A stretch of DNA of 40,639 bases from Calothrix rhizosoleniae SC01 (GCF_900185595.1 NZ_FYBH01000172.1:1-40639); one strand, 5' to 3'; shown: positions 9,980 to 19,260, counted from the stretch's first letter. Numbers and translations: made by a program. Notes: a model not told the origin generated them from the sequence alone.

Positions 9980-10525
9980 ATGCCACGTTTTATCAAATCT
10001 TTAGTGACAATTTCTGTATTGTCCTCCTTTATCGCTGCACCTTTAATTCTTTCTGCCGAACAAGCTACTGCCAAACCCCGACGAGGTACTAATGCTAACT
10101 ACATTGGTGCTGGGGTGGCTGCTGGGGTTACTAATGGCGGTAAAAACGGTGATGCTGGGGATGCAGCAACATTCGGCGGTAATCTTTCTGGTCGTGTGAA
10201 GTTAGGCGACCTTCCAGTTTCTGCCCGTGGTCAAGTACTCTGGAGCGATGATACTACAGCTATCATTCCTCAAGTTTCAGTGGATGCGCCCATTGCTAGA
10301 GGTACTAATGCTTATGTAGGTGTTGGTTATTCTTTTGTCGAAAAAGATGGTAAAGCTACTCCTCTAGGTAACAAAGATGCCCTAGCTGTAACTGCTGGAG
10401 TGGAGTCTGAAGTTGGTAGAAACTTCCTAATTTATAGTAACGCCACCGTCGGTGTTGATGCCTATAAAGATAACTCTGCTTCCGCCGTCAGTATCAATGG
10501 TGGTGTTGGCTATCGCTTTAGATAA
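9980..10525 (+). CDS. secreted outer-membrane beta-barrel-like protein
   Basis: About 181 aa from ATG 9980; an in-frame GTG lies 9 bases earlier, and the frame is open further upstream (to 9905) without signal-like residues. A Sec signal peptide is clear: MPRFIKSLV, then a hydrophobic core (TISVLSSFIAAPLILSA), with likely cleavage after EQATA. The mature part has alternating amphipathic strands, Gly-rich turns and a C-terminal aromatic-Arg ending (GVGYRFR), typical of small outer-membrane beta barrels. The segment VNGG/INGGVGYRF resembles OmpA-like barrel ends. No function can be assigned. It is followed by a weak AT-rich hairpin and then the sulfite reductase leader. Confidence 0.75.
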   Translation: MPRFIKSLVTISVLSSFIAAPLILSAEQATAKPRRGTNANYIGAGVAAGVTNGGKNGDAGDAATFGGNLSGRVKLGDLPVSARGQVLWSDDTTAIIPQVSVDAPIARGTNAYVGVGYSFVEKDGKATPLGNKDALAVTAGVESEVGRNFLIYSNATVGVDAYKDNSASAVSINGGVGYRFR

Positions 10526-10531
10526 TGGCTA

Positions 10532-10568
10532 ATAGTTTTTATGGCAATCAATTAGCTATTATTTTTTG
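10532..10568 (+). terminator. possible AT-rich terminator
   Basis: TAATAG and CTATTA flank a long loop and are followed by a run of six T at about 10561-10567, just after the beta-barrel gene. The stem is short and AT-rich, so this is tentative. Confidence 0.4.
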
Positions 10569-10739
10569 ATAATTATCGCCCAATGTTGTGATTATGTCTA
10601 CCTCTGCCGCAAGCCAGGGCAGATATGATTTGTAACTAAAAATAGATAATTAATAACTAATATTGCTGGGTTTACTAAGTGTTGCATCGCTGAGGAACCC
10701 GGCTTTTTGCCGTGGTAAAATATATTATATTCTTCTAAA

Positions 10740-10830
10740 ATCCGACCGGATTACCGGGGAAATAAGCCGAATGGATGCTGCAAAATTCCTACTTCGGTAG
10801 TTGCTGATGCCTTATTGAGAAAACTATAAC
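10740..10830 (+). promoter_or_regulatory. structured leader upstream of sulfite reductase
   Basis: Just before the sulfite reductase gene there is a CTAC-TTCG-GTAG hairpin (UUCG tetraloop, about 10790-10801) flanked by GCAA and TTGC, so the stem can be extended around an internal loop. CCGAA...TTCGG offers a competing pairing, and CCGGATTACCGG lies just upstream. The region could be a structured 5' leader or a dispersed repeat. I do not match it to any riboswitch class I know. Confidence 0.35.
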
Positions 10831-10837
10831 AATTGCA

Positions 10838-12754
10838 ATGGTTAAATCTGCTCCTCCTGCGACAAATATTCATAAGCCTTCTAAGTTAGAAGGAATTAAG
10901 GAACGCAGTAATTTTCTGCGGGAACCTGTAGCAACTGAGTTGCTTCAAGATACAACTCACTTCACTGAAGAAGCCATACAAATTTTGAAGTTTCATGGCT
11001 CTTATCAGCAGGACAACCGTGACAATCGAGTCAAGGGGCAGGAAAAAGATTATCAGATGATGCTGCGTACTAGAAGTCCTGGTGGCTTTATTCCACCGGA
11101 GCTGTATTTGACTCTAGATAAATTATCTGATGAATATGGCAACCATACTTTGCGAACCACCACTAGACAAGGTTTTCAACTGCATGGAATTTTGAAAAAA
11201 AACCTCAAATCCACCATTGCTGCCATTGTCAAGAGTATGGGTTCAACTCTGGGAGCTTGTGGGGATTTAAACCGCAATGTGATGGCACCACCAGCACCTT
11301 TTAAAAATAAGGCAGAATATCAATATGCCTGGGAATATGCCCATAAGATTGCCGATTTGCTCACGCCACAAACAGGAGCATATTACGAAATTTGGCTGGA
11401 TGGAGAGAAAGCAATTAGTGGGGAAGAAAGCCCAGAGGTAAAAGCAGCTAGACAGCGTAATGGGAATGGTACTATTTCCCACGATGGGGAAGAACCGATC
11501 TATGGTACTCATTATATGCCCCGGAAGTTTAAAATTTCCGTCACAGTTCCAGGGGATAATTCTATAGATTTGTACACCCAAGATTTGAGTCTGGTGGTAA
11601 TTACAGATAGTCAAGGAGAGCTAACAGGATTTAATATCTTTGCCGGTGGCGGTATGGGTAGAACCCATAATAAAGAAGAAACATTTGCCAGGATGGCAGA
11701 TGCCATCGGTTATGTGGCAAAGTCAGATGTTTACGATTTAGTCAAGGCTGTTGTTGCGACTCAAAGAGATTATGGCGATCGCACAAATCGTCGCCATGCC
11801 CGGTTAAAATATTTAATCTACGATTTGGGTGTGGAAGAATTCCGGTCAAAGGTAGAAAAATACTTTGGTAAAACCATAGAGCCATCCCAACCTTTACCGG
11901 AGTTTAAATATCAAGACTTCCTCGGCTGGAATAAACAAGGAGATGGCAAGTTATTTTTAGGAATTTCCATTGATAATGGTAGGGTGAAGGATGAAGGTAG
12001 TTTTCAATTGAAAACCGCTTTACGGGAAATCGTTGAGCAATTTAACTTACCGATTCGTCTCACTCCTAACCACAACCTATTGCTGTATGAGATTGCACCG
12101 GAACACAAACCAGGAATTCAGGAAATTCTTGATCGTTGTGGGATTATTACTAATGCCAAGGATATTGAACCCTTAGTTCGCTATGCTATGGCTTGTCCAG
12201 CCTTACCCACCTGTGGCTTAGCAATTACAGAATCAGAACGGGCAATACCAGGGATTATAGAACGGATTCGGGCTTTATTAAATAAATTAGGCTTAAAGAA
12301 AGAGCATTTTGTCATCAGAATGACTGGTTGTCCCAATGGTTGCGCCCGTCCTTACATGGCAGAATTAGGTTTTGTTGGTAGTGCTCCAGAATCTTACCAA
12401 CTTTGGTTAGGGGGTTCACCAAATCAAACCAGATTAGCACAACCTTATACCCAGCGGTTGCACCACAATGATTTGGAAAAATTCCTAGAGCCAATTTTTG
12501 TCTTCTTTAAAAAATCTCGGGAGAAAGGGGAGAGTTTTGGTGATTTTTGTGCCCGTATTGGTTTTGATACCATTCGTGAATTTTCTGCTAATTATAAGCC
12601 ATCAGCTAGCAGGGGGAAAAATACAGGTGGTCATCGCATAACTGTGCGCGATGATGTTTACAATCAATTAAAAGCTACTGCTGAAAATCAAGGTAAATCC
12701 ATGACTGAGTTGTTGGATCAGGCATTGAGGAATTATTTGAAAAGTGAAGAATAG
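10838..12754 (+). CDS. sir: assimilatory sulfite reductase (ferredoxin)
   Basis: Six-electron reduction of sulfite to sulfide for cysteine synthesis, using ferredoxin, in the cytoplasm. 638 aa with two ferredoxin-like half domains and two sirohaem/4Fe-4S domains. The cluster ligands are visible: Cys453 and Cys459 (CPALPTC) and Cys498 and Cys502 ([11 protein letters not shown]). The [19 protein letters not shown] context and LWLGGSPNQ match plant-type SiR better than nitrite reductase. The siroheme-side arginines lie in [11 protein letters not shown]. The last ~40 residues ([14 protein letters not shown]...[11 protein letters not shown]) look like a ribbon-helix-helix DNA-binding unit joined by a Gly/Ser/Lys-rich linker, which is unusual for an enzyme. 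ATG 10838 is preceded by the structured leader; a good terminator follows. Confidence 0.93.
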   Translation: MVKSAPPATNIHKPSKLEGIKERSNFLREPVATELLQDTTHFTEEAIQILKFHGSYQQDNRDNRVKGQEKDYQMMLRTRSPGGFIPPELYLTLDKLSDEYGNHTLRTTTRQGFQLHGILKKNLKSTIAAIVKSMGSTLGACGDLNRNVMAPPAPFKNKAEYQYAWEYAHKIADLLTPQTGAYYEIWLDGEKAISGEESPEVKAARQRNGNGTISHDGEEPIYGTHYMPRKFKISVTVPGDNSIDLYTQDLSLVVITDSQGELTGFNIFAGGGMGRTHNKEETFARMADAIGYVAKSDVYDLVKAVVATQRDYGDRTNRRHARLKYLIYDLGVEEFRSKVEKYFGKTIEPSQPLPEFKYQDFLGWNKQGDGKLFLGISIDNGRVKDEGSFQLKTALREIVEQFNLPIRLTPNHNLLLYEIAPEHKPGIQEILDRCGIITNAKDIEPLVRYAMACPALPTCGLAITESERAIPGIIERIRALLNKLGLKKEHFVIRMTGCPNGCARPYMAELGFVGSAPESYQLWLGGSPNQTRLAQPYTQRLHHNDLEKFLEPIFVFFKKSREKGESFGDFCARIGFDTIREFSANYKPSASRGKNTGGHRITVRDDVYNQLKATAENQGKSMTELLDQALRNYLKSEE

Positions 12755-12796
12755 TAATATCTACATCAGAAATAAAAGCCTGTAATAGTATCAAAT

Positions 12797-12822
12797 TAGC
12801 CCGTGAAAGCGGGCTATATTTA
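12797..12822 (+). terminator. terminator of sulfite reductase gene
   Basis: TAGCCCG (12797-12803) pairs perfectly with CGGGCTA (12810-12816) over a six-base loop (TGAAAG), followed by a moderately T-rich tail. Confidence 0.7.
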
Positions 12823-12901
12823 TTCTTGAGTTTGTTGTTGAAATATATTTTCTCCTCTTCTCGAGTACCGATTCAGTAATGCCAGAATCTCTGATTAGAT
12901 G

Positions 12902-13065
12902 AGATGGGGAAGAGGGAAAGAGGGAAAGAAGTGTGGGAAGTGTGGGGAGATAAAATAACTAACTATCAACTATCAACTACCAACTCCCAACCATCAACCA
13001 TCAATCCTCACTTTCTCACTCTACACTCTCTCACTCCCACACCCCCTAAACATCCCACGCTCCCC
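12902..13065. repeat. purine-rich then pyrimidine-rich repeat element
   Basis: A block of G/A repeats (GGGAAGAGGGAAAGAGGG type, then GTGGGAAGTGTGGGG) is followed by AACTATCAACTATCAACTACC-type heptamers and then a C/T-rich block (CTCTCTCACTCCCACACC). The layout is repeated at 15001-15131. The stretch is open in the rsmE frame but is read here as non-coding repeat. Confidence 0.7.
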
Positions 13066-13071
13066 GATTCT

Positions 13072-13794
13072 ATGGCACAACTGCAACGCATAGCGATCGC
13101 ATCCTCTCAAATTCAAAATGGGCAAATTGCCCTCACATCCCCACAGCAGCATTATTTATACCGGGTACTACGGTTACAAGCAAGGGATAATTTTATTGCT
13201 ATGGATGGTATGGGACAATGGTGGCTGGCACAACTAACGGGTACAGTCGCAGCAATCATTCAACCCCTGAATGTAGCCACAGAATTACCAACAGCTATTA
13301 CCCTCATGGCAGCTTTACCCAAAGGAAATGCCTTTGATGAGGTTGTCCGTTTTTCCACTGAATTAGGTGTAACTTGTATTGCTCCATTATTGAGCGATCG
13401 CACCTTACTCAAACCTAGTCTGCAAAAACTCCAACGCTGGCAAAGAATTTCCCAAGAAGCGGCAGAACAATCGGAGCGAGCTTGTATACCGACAATTTTA
13501 GAACCAGCTACATTTAGGAATGTGATACTAAATACTACTGCAACCCATCGTTATCTTTGTGAAAGCCGTGGTAACTATCCTCACTTAAAAAATATAATTA
13601 ACGAAATCTCTGTCCCCGATGAAATTGCCATTGCTATTGGACCAGAAGGAGGATGGACAGAAGCAGAAATAGAATTTGCGATCGCTCATGGATTTCAGCC
13701 TGTATCCCTAGGAAAGCGTATCTTGCGAGCAGTCACTGCTCCCATCGCAGCCTTATCTATTGTCACAGCTACACTAGAATCAGTAGTAAACTAA
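13072..13794 (+). CDS. rsmE: 16S rRNA (uracil-1498-N3)-methyltransferase
   Basis: SAM-dependent SPOUT-class methyltransferase that modifies U1498 of 16S rRNA. 240 aa from ATG 13072, the usual family length. An N-terminal PUA-like part (ITSPQQHYLYRVLRLQARD) precedes the knotted domain, with AALPKGNAFDEVVRFSTELG, the RTLLKPS...RWQRISQEAAEQSERACIP helix, and the SAM-site motifs IAIGPEGGWTEAEIEFA and LGKRILRAVTAPIAALS. The frame is open 56 codons further upstream, but that part translates the tandem repeat and has no family similarity, so the internal ATG is preferred. No partner gene is adjacent; the next gene is 101 bases downstream. Confidence 0.92.
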   Translation: MAQLQRIAIASSQIQNGQIALTSPQQHYLYRVLRLQARDNFIAMDGMGQWWLAQLTGTVAAIIQPLNVATELPTAITLMAALPKGNAFDEVVRFSTELGVTCIAPLLSDRTLLKPSLQKLQRWQRISQEAAEQSERACIPTILEPATFRNVILNTTATHRYLCESRGNYPHLKNIINEISVPDEIAIAIGPEGGWTEAEIEFAIAHGFQPVSLGKRILRAVTAPIAALSIVTATLESVVN

Positions 13795-13895
13795 GTACAT
13801 TAAGCTACACTAAAATGCCAGAATATGCTTAATTATTATCAGCGTTCTGGTTTCATCTACCAATACACTCAATTTTTATCTGTATAAATTTATTT

Positions 13896-14966
13896 ATGAT
13901 TGACCAAGTTGCTACTGCTTTTGCTAGCGAAGACTATCGCACCGCAGCCAAATTAATTAAGCGATTGCTCAAAGAATCCCCAGAAAATCCTTGGGTGCAA
14001 TTTTATCTAGGAAAGCTACAGGAAGTATCCGGGAAACATCAAGATGCAGAAAAAATGTATCTTCAGCTACTACGCAGTACAACTAACTCCAAAATATTAG
14101 CTCAAGCTCGTCAAGGAGTAAAAAGGTTACAAGATATTAAAGAAGAAGAAACCAAACAAGCCATTGCTCAAATCAAAACAAACCGCATTAATAGTGAAAT
14201 AGGGGTATTAATTTTAGAACCAATTAACAGCGAACTCAAAGCCCAAATTGCTCCTAAATTTGCTGAAATTATGCAAATAGATCCCTACAGTGCTCGCCTA
14301 ACCATACCTAGTCGAGGCTGGCGCATGTACCGTAGTGGAGGAATGGGAGAATTACAATACTACGGCGAACATTTACAAAATGCAGGTATTCCCTGTTTCT
14401 GGGCGAAATTGGCTGATGTACAAAAAATTCAAGTCTTTCAAGTTAATTATTTTACTGAATCTGCTAACCAAGGTACTGTAGTTTGTCGTAATGCATCTAA
14501 TCAAATGGGTTCATTGAACTTTAACTGGTCAGAAGTTAAACAAAGGGTAATAGGGCTAATACCTATATTTGAAGAAGTAGTAGATCTTGATATCAGAGGA
14601 AAACTAGAAAGAAAAACTCAAATCCAAGATTACTTTCATTTTTGTGACTTACATCTGCCCAGTCGCCATTGTATTTTAAGAATCTACGATAATGCCTATG
14701 AATTCCAGCAAGGGGTACCATTAGTTTCCCAGCCTAGCCAGAATACTATTAGAATGAATTGGAATAGTTTACTAGACTGGATCGAAGGAAAATTACCCTC
14801 AGGAAAAGTTTGGTCTGAGTTTACAATCTTTGCAGAAACTGTTCTGGAACAAAAGGAACTATTGAATAAAATTCCCTCCCATATGCACATATTTCGTCGG
14901 GAAGCAACTGCTTGGGATCCAGCTTTTCAGCTATATAGTGGATTGGCTTTTGTGCGGAATGTATAG
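13896..14966 (+). CDS. TPR-containing conserved protein
   Basis: A 356-aa cytoplasmic protein. Residues 1 to about 85 form two tetratricopeptide-like helical hairpins (ASEDYRTAAKLIKRLLKESP, then WVQFYLGKLQEVSGKHQDAE), probably a protein-interaction module. The remaining ~270 residues (beginning QAIAQIKTNRINSEIGVLIL) are an alpha/beta region I recognise only as conserved in cyanobacteria. It contains the segments SRGWRMYRSGGMGELQYYGE and LPSRHCILRIYDNAYEFQQG. No enzyme motif is visible. It is convergent with pyrB across a repeat element. Function unknown. Confidence 0.75.
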   Translation: MIDQVATAFASEDYRTAAKLIKRLLKESPENPWVQFYLGKLQEVSGKHQDAEKMYLQLLRSTTNSKILAQARQGVKRLQDIKEEETKQAIAQIKTNRINSEIGVLILEPINSELKAQIAPKFAEIMQIDPYSARLTIPSRGWRMYRSGGMGELQYYGEHLQNAGIPCFWAKLADVQKIQVFQVNYFTESANQGTVVCRNASNQMGSLNFNWSEVKQRVIGLIPIFEEVVDLDIRGKLERKTQIQDYFHFCDLHLPSRHCILRIYDNAYEFQQGVPLVSQPSQNTIRMNWNSLLDWIEGKLPSGKVWSEFTIFAETVLEQKELLNKIPSHMHIFRREATAWDPAFQLYSGLAFVRNV

Positions 14967-15000
14967 CGCTAGAAAACTGATTCAGTGCCAAAATTCCTGG

Positions 15001-15131
15001 TTAGGTGAGAGAGGGAAGAGGGGAAGAGAGAAGGAGGGAAGGAGGGAAAGAGGGAAAGAGGGTAATTTATACTCATCTTCCCATCACTCCATCACTCCCC
15101 ACACTCCCCACACTCTCCACACTCCCCTCTC
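15001..15131. repeat. purine-rich then pyrimidine-rich repeat element
   Basis: Tandem G/A-rich repeats (GGGAAGGAGGGAAAGAGGG type, about 15007-15061) are followed by C/T-rich repeats (CACTCCCCACACTCCCCACA type, about 15077-15130), making an imperfect inverted repeat. It has the same architecture as the element at 12902-13065 and sits between two convergent genes, touching the 3' end of pyrB. Confidence 0.7.
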
Positions 15132-15138
15132 TAAGGCT

Positions 15139-16131
15139 CTAACTAGTCTTCCCGCTACCAATTAAATACAACAAAGCCATACGTACAGCCACCCCACTAG
15201 TAACCTGATTCTGAATCAAACTAAACTCTAGATCATCCATTAAATCAGAACTAATTTCCACACCCCGATTTACTGGTCCTGGATGCAATACCTTAACATT
15301 TGATTTGCATAGTTCTAGCTTTGACCTAGTAATACCAAAATAATGGTGGTATTCACGTAAAGAAGGCAATAGATGAGCAGTCATGCGCTCCTTTTGTAAA
15401 CGCAAAGTCATGACAAAATCTGCATCCTCTAAAGCTGATTCTAAATTCCAATGGACAAATAATTTTCCTGGTCTATCTTGACCACATTCTGCAAATAACT
15501 TGGGTAATAAAGTGGGTGGTGCGGCTAAATGTAGTTCTAAATCCGTGGCTGTCAAACTCCAAATATTAGAACGAGCTACCCGAGAATGGAGAATATCCCC
15601 CACAATGGCAATTTTTTTCCCTTTTAATAGGTCCAAACGGGGATTGTTGGGGTCTAGTAAGGAACATATGGTAAATAGGTCTAGGAGTCCTTGGGAAGGG
15701 TGTTCGTGTTGCCCATCTCCAGCATTCAGGACACTCACCTTCACCTCTAAACGATCCATCTCTTGGGCGATCGCTTGAGGGACTCCTGCTTGCTGATGGC
15801 GGATCACCATAATATCAGTTCCCATTGCCAAATAGGTTTTAGCAGTATCAAGAATTGTCTCTCCCTTAGTCATGGAAGAGGTGGAGGAGGCAAAATTTAG
15901 GGTATCTGCAGAAAGACGCTTGGCAGCGATTTCAAAGCTACTGCGAGTACGAGTAGATGGCTCAAAAAATAAATTTGCTACCACCTGTCCCTGTAAGCTA
16001 GGAACTTTCTTTGTCCGGCGCGATAGCACTTCCCGAAAACTAGCAGCAGTTTGTAGAACGGTATTATATTCAGTTGTAGTGAAGTCAGCCAGGGAAAGAA
16101 TATGTTGACGACTCCAGGTACTAGCAGGCAT
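15139..16131 (-). CDS. pyrB: aspartate carbamoyltransferase catalytic subunit
   Basis: Condenses carbamoyl phosphate and aspartate in the second step of de novo pyrimidine synthesis. 330 aa. The carbamoyl-phosphate loop is [12 protein letters not shown] near residue 57, the [12 protein letters not shown] motif lies near residue 143, [10 protein letters not shown] near 220 contributes aspartate-binding residues, and [12 protein letters not shown] comes near 285. The SSFE form and the full length fit cyanobacterial PyrB rather than ornithine carbamoyltransferase. The start [17 protein letters not shown] is at 16131; a HIP1 site lies 26 bases upstream. No regulatory subunit or other pyr gene is nearby. 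The 197-base gap to the kinase gene holds a GGTGTAGGAGGG / CCCCTGCTCCCCTGC repeat. Confidence 0.94.
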   Translation of the reverse strand: MPASTWSRQHILSLADFTTTEYNTVLQTAASFREVLSRRTKKVPSLQGQVVANLFFEPSTRTRSSFEIAAKRLSADTLNFASSTSSMTKGETILDTAKTYLAMGTDIMVIRHQQAGVPQAIAQEMDRLEVKVSVLNAGDGQHEHPSQGLLDLFTICSLLDPNNPRLDLLKGKKIAIVGDILHSRVARSNIWSLTATDLELHLAAPPTLLPKLFAECGQDRPGKLFVHWNLESALEDADFVMTLRLQKERMTAHLLPSLREYHHYFGITRSKLELCKSNVKVLHPGPVNRGVEISSDLMDDLEFSLIQNQVTSGVAVRMALLYLIGSGKTS

Positions 16132-16327
16132 AAATTTTCAGTTTTTCTGTAAATATGCGATCGCTTATCTACAGTTTTTTTAATGTACATATGCAGAGCA
16201 AATCATACCATCTGTTATTCCCAGCAATTCTAAATCAATTGTGAATATGCTGTTGTGTAGGGTGTAGGAGGGAATGCCGTTTTCCCCTGCTCCCCTGCTT
16301 CAAAATGAAAGTTGAGCCTTAAAATTC

Positions 16328-17748
16328 TCATGAAAATACAGGAAAAACAACCTGAAATACACTTCCTTCTTCTAACTTCGATCGCACCGTTATATTTCCC
16401 CCCATTCCTTCTACCAGAGTTTTCACAATAGATAAACCCAAACCAGTACCACCAGCCCGGTTTCTGGCTTCATCTACCCGATAAAATCGTTCAAAAACGC
16501 GAGATTGTTGTTGTAGGGGGATACCATAACCGCGATCACACACTTGCATAATAGCTTGTGTTCCTTGTTGCTTTAATTTAAGGGTGATTGGTGTACCATC
16601 ATCGGAATATTTCACCGCATTATCAATTAAATTAAGCAAAATTTGCTTCATATACTGATAATCGAGTTTTACCTCAATTGGATTAGCTTCTGCTTGAATT
16701 ACAATTTGGCGATCGCTATGTTGGTTTGCCATTCCCACAATTTCAGCAACTAGATCGTTAAGTACACAAGGCTGCATCTTATAGTGTAAATAGCCACTAT
16801 CAGCCCGTGCTAGTTCTAGTAAATCCTCTAGCATTTGGATCGTATTTTCTGCTTCCAATGCAGCAGTTTCTAAACCTTCTATTTGGGTTTCTGTCAAATT
16901 TTGCCGTCTTCGCAATACACTTTGTAAATAACCATGTACTATAGTCAAAGGTGTGCGTAATTCGTGGGAAATATTACTCACAAATTGTCGTTCTTTTTCC
17001 CAAGACTCTGAGAGACGCATTAACATTTGATTGCAGGTTTGAGCCAATTCTTTGACTTCACTGGGTGCATTCTGAAAATATAATTGTGCCTTGCCCAAAT
17101 CTGATACGGAAATCACTTCTGTCATGCGACTTACCTGACGCAAGGGTCTTAAAGAGCGGCTAATGTAAAATGCAATTGCTCCAGAAATAATCATAATTAC
17201 TAAAAGGCTGGCAACACTAGAACTCTGTACCATTGCCATAAACATAGTTTGTTCGCGGGTAATGTCATGTGCGACTGATAATTCACCTATGAGCTTGCCT
17301 TTAATTTCTAGGGTATTGCTACATAAAATAAAATAATTTTGATCAATTTTATGTACTTGGGGAGCAACAGGCATTTTAGTCAGATTAATTAATGTTTTTT
17401 TCGTAGAATCAGATGCCTGTTGAAATGATTTAGATGTAACTAAAATTTTCTTATTTTGATTTTTTATCCATAAAAAGTATTAGTATTAGTTAAATTTTTC
17501 ACGCTTTTTTCCAAGGAATCTTGTAATGAATACATATCGGTGTAAACCTGTACATCCTGGGGTAAACGTTCTGTTAATTCTTGCAAATTTTGCTTATGAC
17601 TATCAATTAAAATATGCTGCACTTTCCAATTAGTCCAAATTGCCAGACTACCTAAGCCGATAGCAGAAAGTGCAGCGATAACAATGGTTAAACGAACTCT
17701 TAAGGAATTAGGATCTACCTGCTTTAAAATATGATTTATGTACTTCAC
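16328..17748 (-). pseudogene. sensor histidine kinase, frameshifted
   Basis: A membrane-bound two-component sensor. GTG 17748 begins a 94-aa piece with a first transmembrane helix (LTIVIAALSAIGLGSLAIW) and extracytoplasmic sensor part. At the five-A run 17472-17476 the frame is lost. One extra base there restores a 473-aa protein (…NTNTFLWIKNQNKKILV…) continuing through a second transmembrane helix, HAMP, HisKA with phospho-acceptor His in SNISHELRTPLT (about residue 262), and HATPase_c with N box NLIDNAVKYS, G1 DRGYGIP, F box FERFYRVD and G2 GGTGLGLSIV. All catalytic motifs are intact. The start overlaps the upstream DUF4079 stop (GTGA), implying co-translation. No response regulator gene is in view. 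It is either a recent pseudogene or a sequencing error. Confidence 0.8.
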
Positions 17749-18457
17749 TGTGATGGTTTAGGGTTGGGAGTAGGACAAGTTCTATTGGCAAAATTACACT
17801 GATAAACATGGGATTCCTGCCAACTGAGAGGAATTTCGAGTAAATCCCTAGTACCGGTAAAACCTTGACCGATAAATAATAATAGAGCAATACAATTTAA
17901 TATGGTGTGGATAATGCGCCAGCGATGAGTCCTATCTTTATAAATTTCTTGGATAATTGCTAAAGAAAAATCATTAATAAGGCGGCGATAATACCATAGT
18001 AATAATGAGACCAATACCACTCATCGGTACGACGAAATACTCCATCTTGAAGACCAAGAACTACTAAACCAACACCAGTTAAAGTGGCAAAAACTCCGCG
18101 CCATAGCTTCTGTTTTGCCCGGTAAAGAAAGACTAATGAGGCAATAGTAGCTGCAAACATTAACAAGATAAAAATACTTGTGGGAGATGACCAAAGTTGG
18201 TTTTTAACAATATTTTTGCCAATTGGGTAAGCCAATCCTAACAAAGTCAACCCCACCACTGCACCAGTGAGTAACTCTCCTAAACGTCGATGCTCTGGAC
18301 CAGATACTGGAGGAATTTTACTTTTACCTTTATTAGCAGTTTGTAAGCGACGTTGACGTGCTTGCCATGCTAAATTAGCTACATTGCCAATCAACGGAAA
18401 CACAAAAATAACTGCGATCGCGGGATGAATTAAACTCAGAAAATCTGTAAGTTCCAT
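17745..18457 (-). pseudogene. DUF4079 family membrane protein, frameshifted
   Basis: A predicted multi-pass membrane protein of the cyanobacterial DUF4079 family (function unknown; assignment by recall of pattern). The ATG at 18457 starts MELTDFLSLIHPAIAVIFVF, and the protein has about six hydrophobic helices and the segment RRTDEWYWSHYYYG. The frame breaks at the five-A run 17966-17970; adding one base joins …ALLMIF to SLAIIQEIYKDRTHRWRIIH and gives a 237-aa protein ending QCNFANRTCPTPNPKPSQ. The continuation encodes one more helix (ILNCIALLLFIGQGFTG), where three polar-flanked residues of the TGTRDLLEIP segment follow. The stop TGA overlaps the GTG start of the histidine kinase by four bases, so the two form one transcription unit. 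Confidence 0.75.
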
Positions 18458-18610
18458 AAAATATCTATTAATACAACCTGACTCGGTGCAGTAGCATCAT
18501 ACACTGCAAAAACAAGCTTAATATGATTATTTCCAATCTTTGGCTTTAGACATCGGGTGGCAACTCCTGGGTTTCCTAGTGACTTGACTCTTGCAGAGGA
18601 GCTACTCTCC

Positions 18611-18786
18611 TAATACCAAGAGAGAAAAATGATTGCGACATATGAAAATATGAACAGCTTATGTCATCAGAACTCTTTCAACATCCAAAATCGTTCGACT
18701 GAGCGCTTACGACAAAGTCTAAAATCTAAAATCTAAAATGGTATAACGTCATTGCGGGATCCCTCGTCAATCCAAAATCCAAAATT
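18611..18786. repeat. dispersed intergenic repeat, copy 2
   Basis: Begins TAATACCA like the copy at 2060, then AAATGATTGCGACATATG, GAACAGCTTATGT, AACTCTTTCA, and ends in TCTAAAA heptamers (18717-18740). A further AATCCAAAATCCAAAAT stretch lies at 18769-18786. It occupies most of the 335-base gap between the DUF4079 gene and the DM13 gene. Confidence 0.6.
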
Positions 18787-18792
18787 GCATGA

Positions 18793-19260
18793 CTAAATTT
18801 TTAAGGGAGCATAACCAAAAGTAGCGTTAAATTTGCGACACCAAATAGCAACAGATTGATATTTTTTCAAGTCTACCCCTTGAGGGATTGCATATTGTTG
18901 AGTCCCACTAGTCTTTGTTAAAGGGGCAATGCTAGTGTAGTCTGTTTCTTTAATGCCGGAAATTGGCAGCTTTTTATCCTTATGTAAAATTACGAATAAA
19001 TCTGGGCCACTGTCAGTCTTGAAACTAGCATCAAATTCTAAGTATGATTTTCCATTCTTCGTAACTACTTTGACAATCCCCTGGGTAGGATGCTCTCCGT
19101 CTTGGAATACACCTGATGGAGAAGTGTTCTTAGCAACTGGTTTCGATGCAGTTGTTTCCACCGGAGTTTGGCTATCTGGTTGTTGGGAAATATTATTTTG
19201 GGAACAACCCACCATGAGTAAGGCTGTCAGGCTGATAATCATCCAAGATGGTGACTTCAT
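18793..19260 (-). CDS. DM13-domain lipoprotein
   Basis: A 155-aa exported lipoprotein. The signal peptide MKSPSWMIISLTALLMVGC ends in a lipobox (LMVG-C, Cys19) for lipid anchoring. A Ser/Thr/Pro-rich linker (about residues 20-48) follows, then a DM13 domain: SGVFQDGEHPTQGIVKVVT, YLEFDASFKTDSGPDLFVIL, YAIPQGVDLKKYQSVAIWCRKFNATFGYAPL. The single Cys in AIWCRKF is the conserved cysteine of DM13, a domain proposed to take part in redox or electron-transfer reactions. It is monocistronic here. The 460-base upstream gap (19261-19722) contains a TTACTTGCGCATAGCGCTTC-type dispersed repeat (about 19476-19525) and no gene that I recognise. Confidence 0.82.
   Translation of the reverse strand: MKSPSWMIISLTALLMVGCSQNNISQQPDSQTPVETTASKPVAKNTSPSGVFQDGEHPTQGIVKVVTKNGKSYLEFDASFKTDSGPDLFVILHKDKKLPISGIKETDYTSIAPLTKTSGTQQYAIPQGVDLKKYQSVAIWCRKFNATFGYAPLKI

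Noticed and set aside
11267-11614. 115-codon minus-strand frame inside sulfite reductase
   Set aside because: Complementary shadow of a strongly supported gene.
12904-13071. N-terminal extension of RsmE
   Set aside because: The extra 56 codons translate tandem repeats and have no resemblance to the family; the internal ATG gives normal length.
14938-15165. Open frame over the purine-rich element downstream of the TPR gene
   Set aside because: Low-complexity Arg/Glu/Gly and Ser/His/Thr translation of repeats, overlapping the ends of two real genes.
17464-17480. Programmed ribosomal frameshift in the histidine kinase
   Set aside because: No typical slippery heptamer with downstream structure; the neighbouring gene shows the same kind of lesion, so error or decay is simpler.
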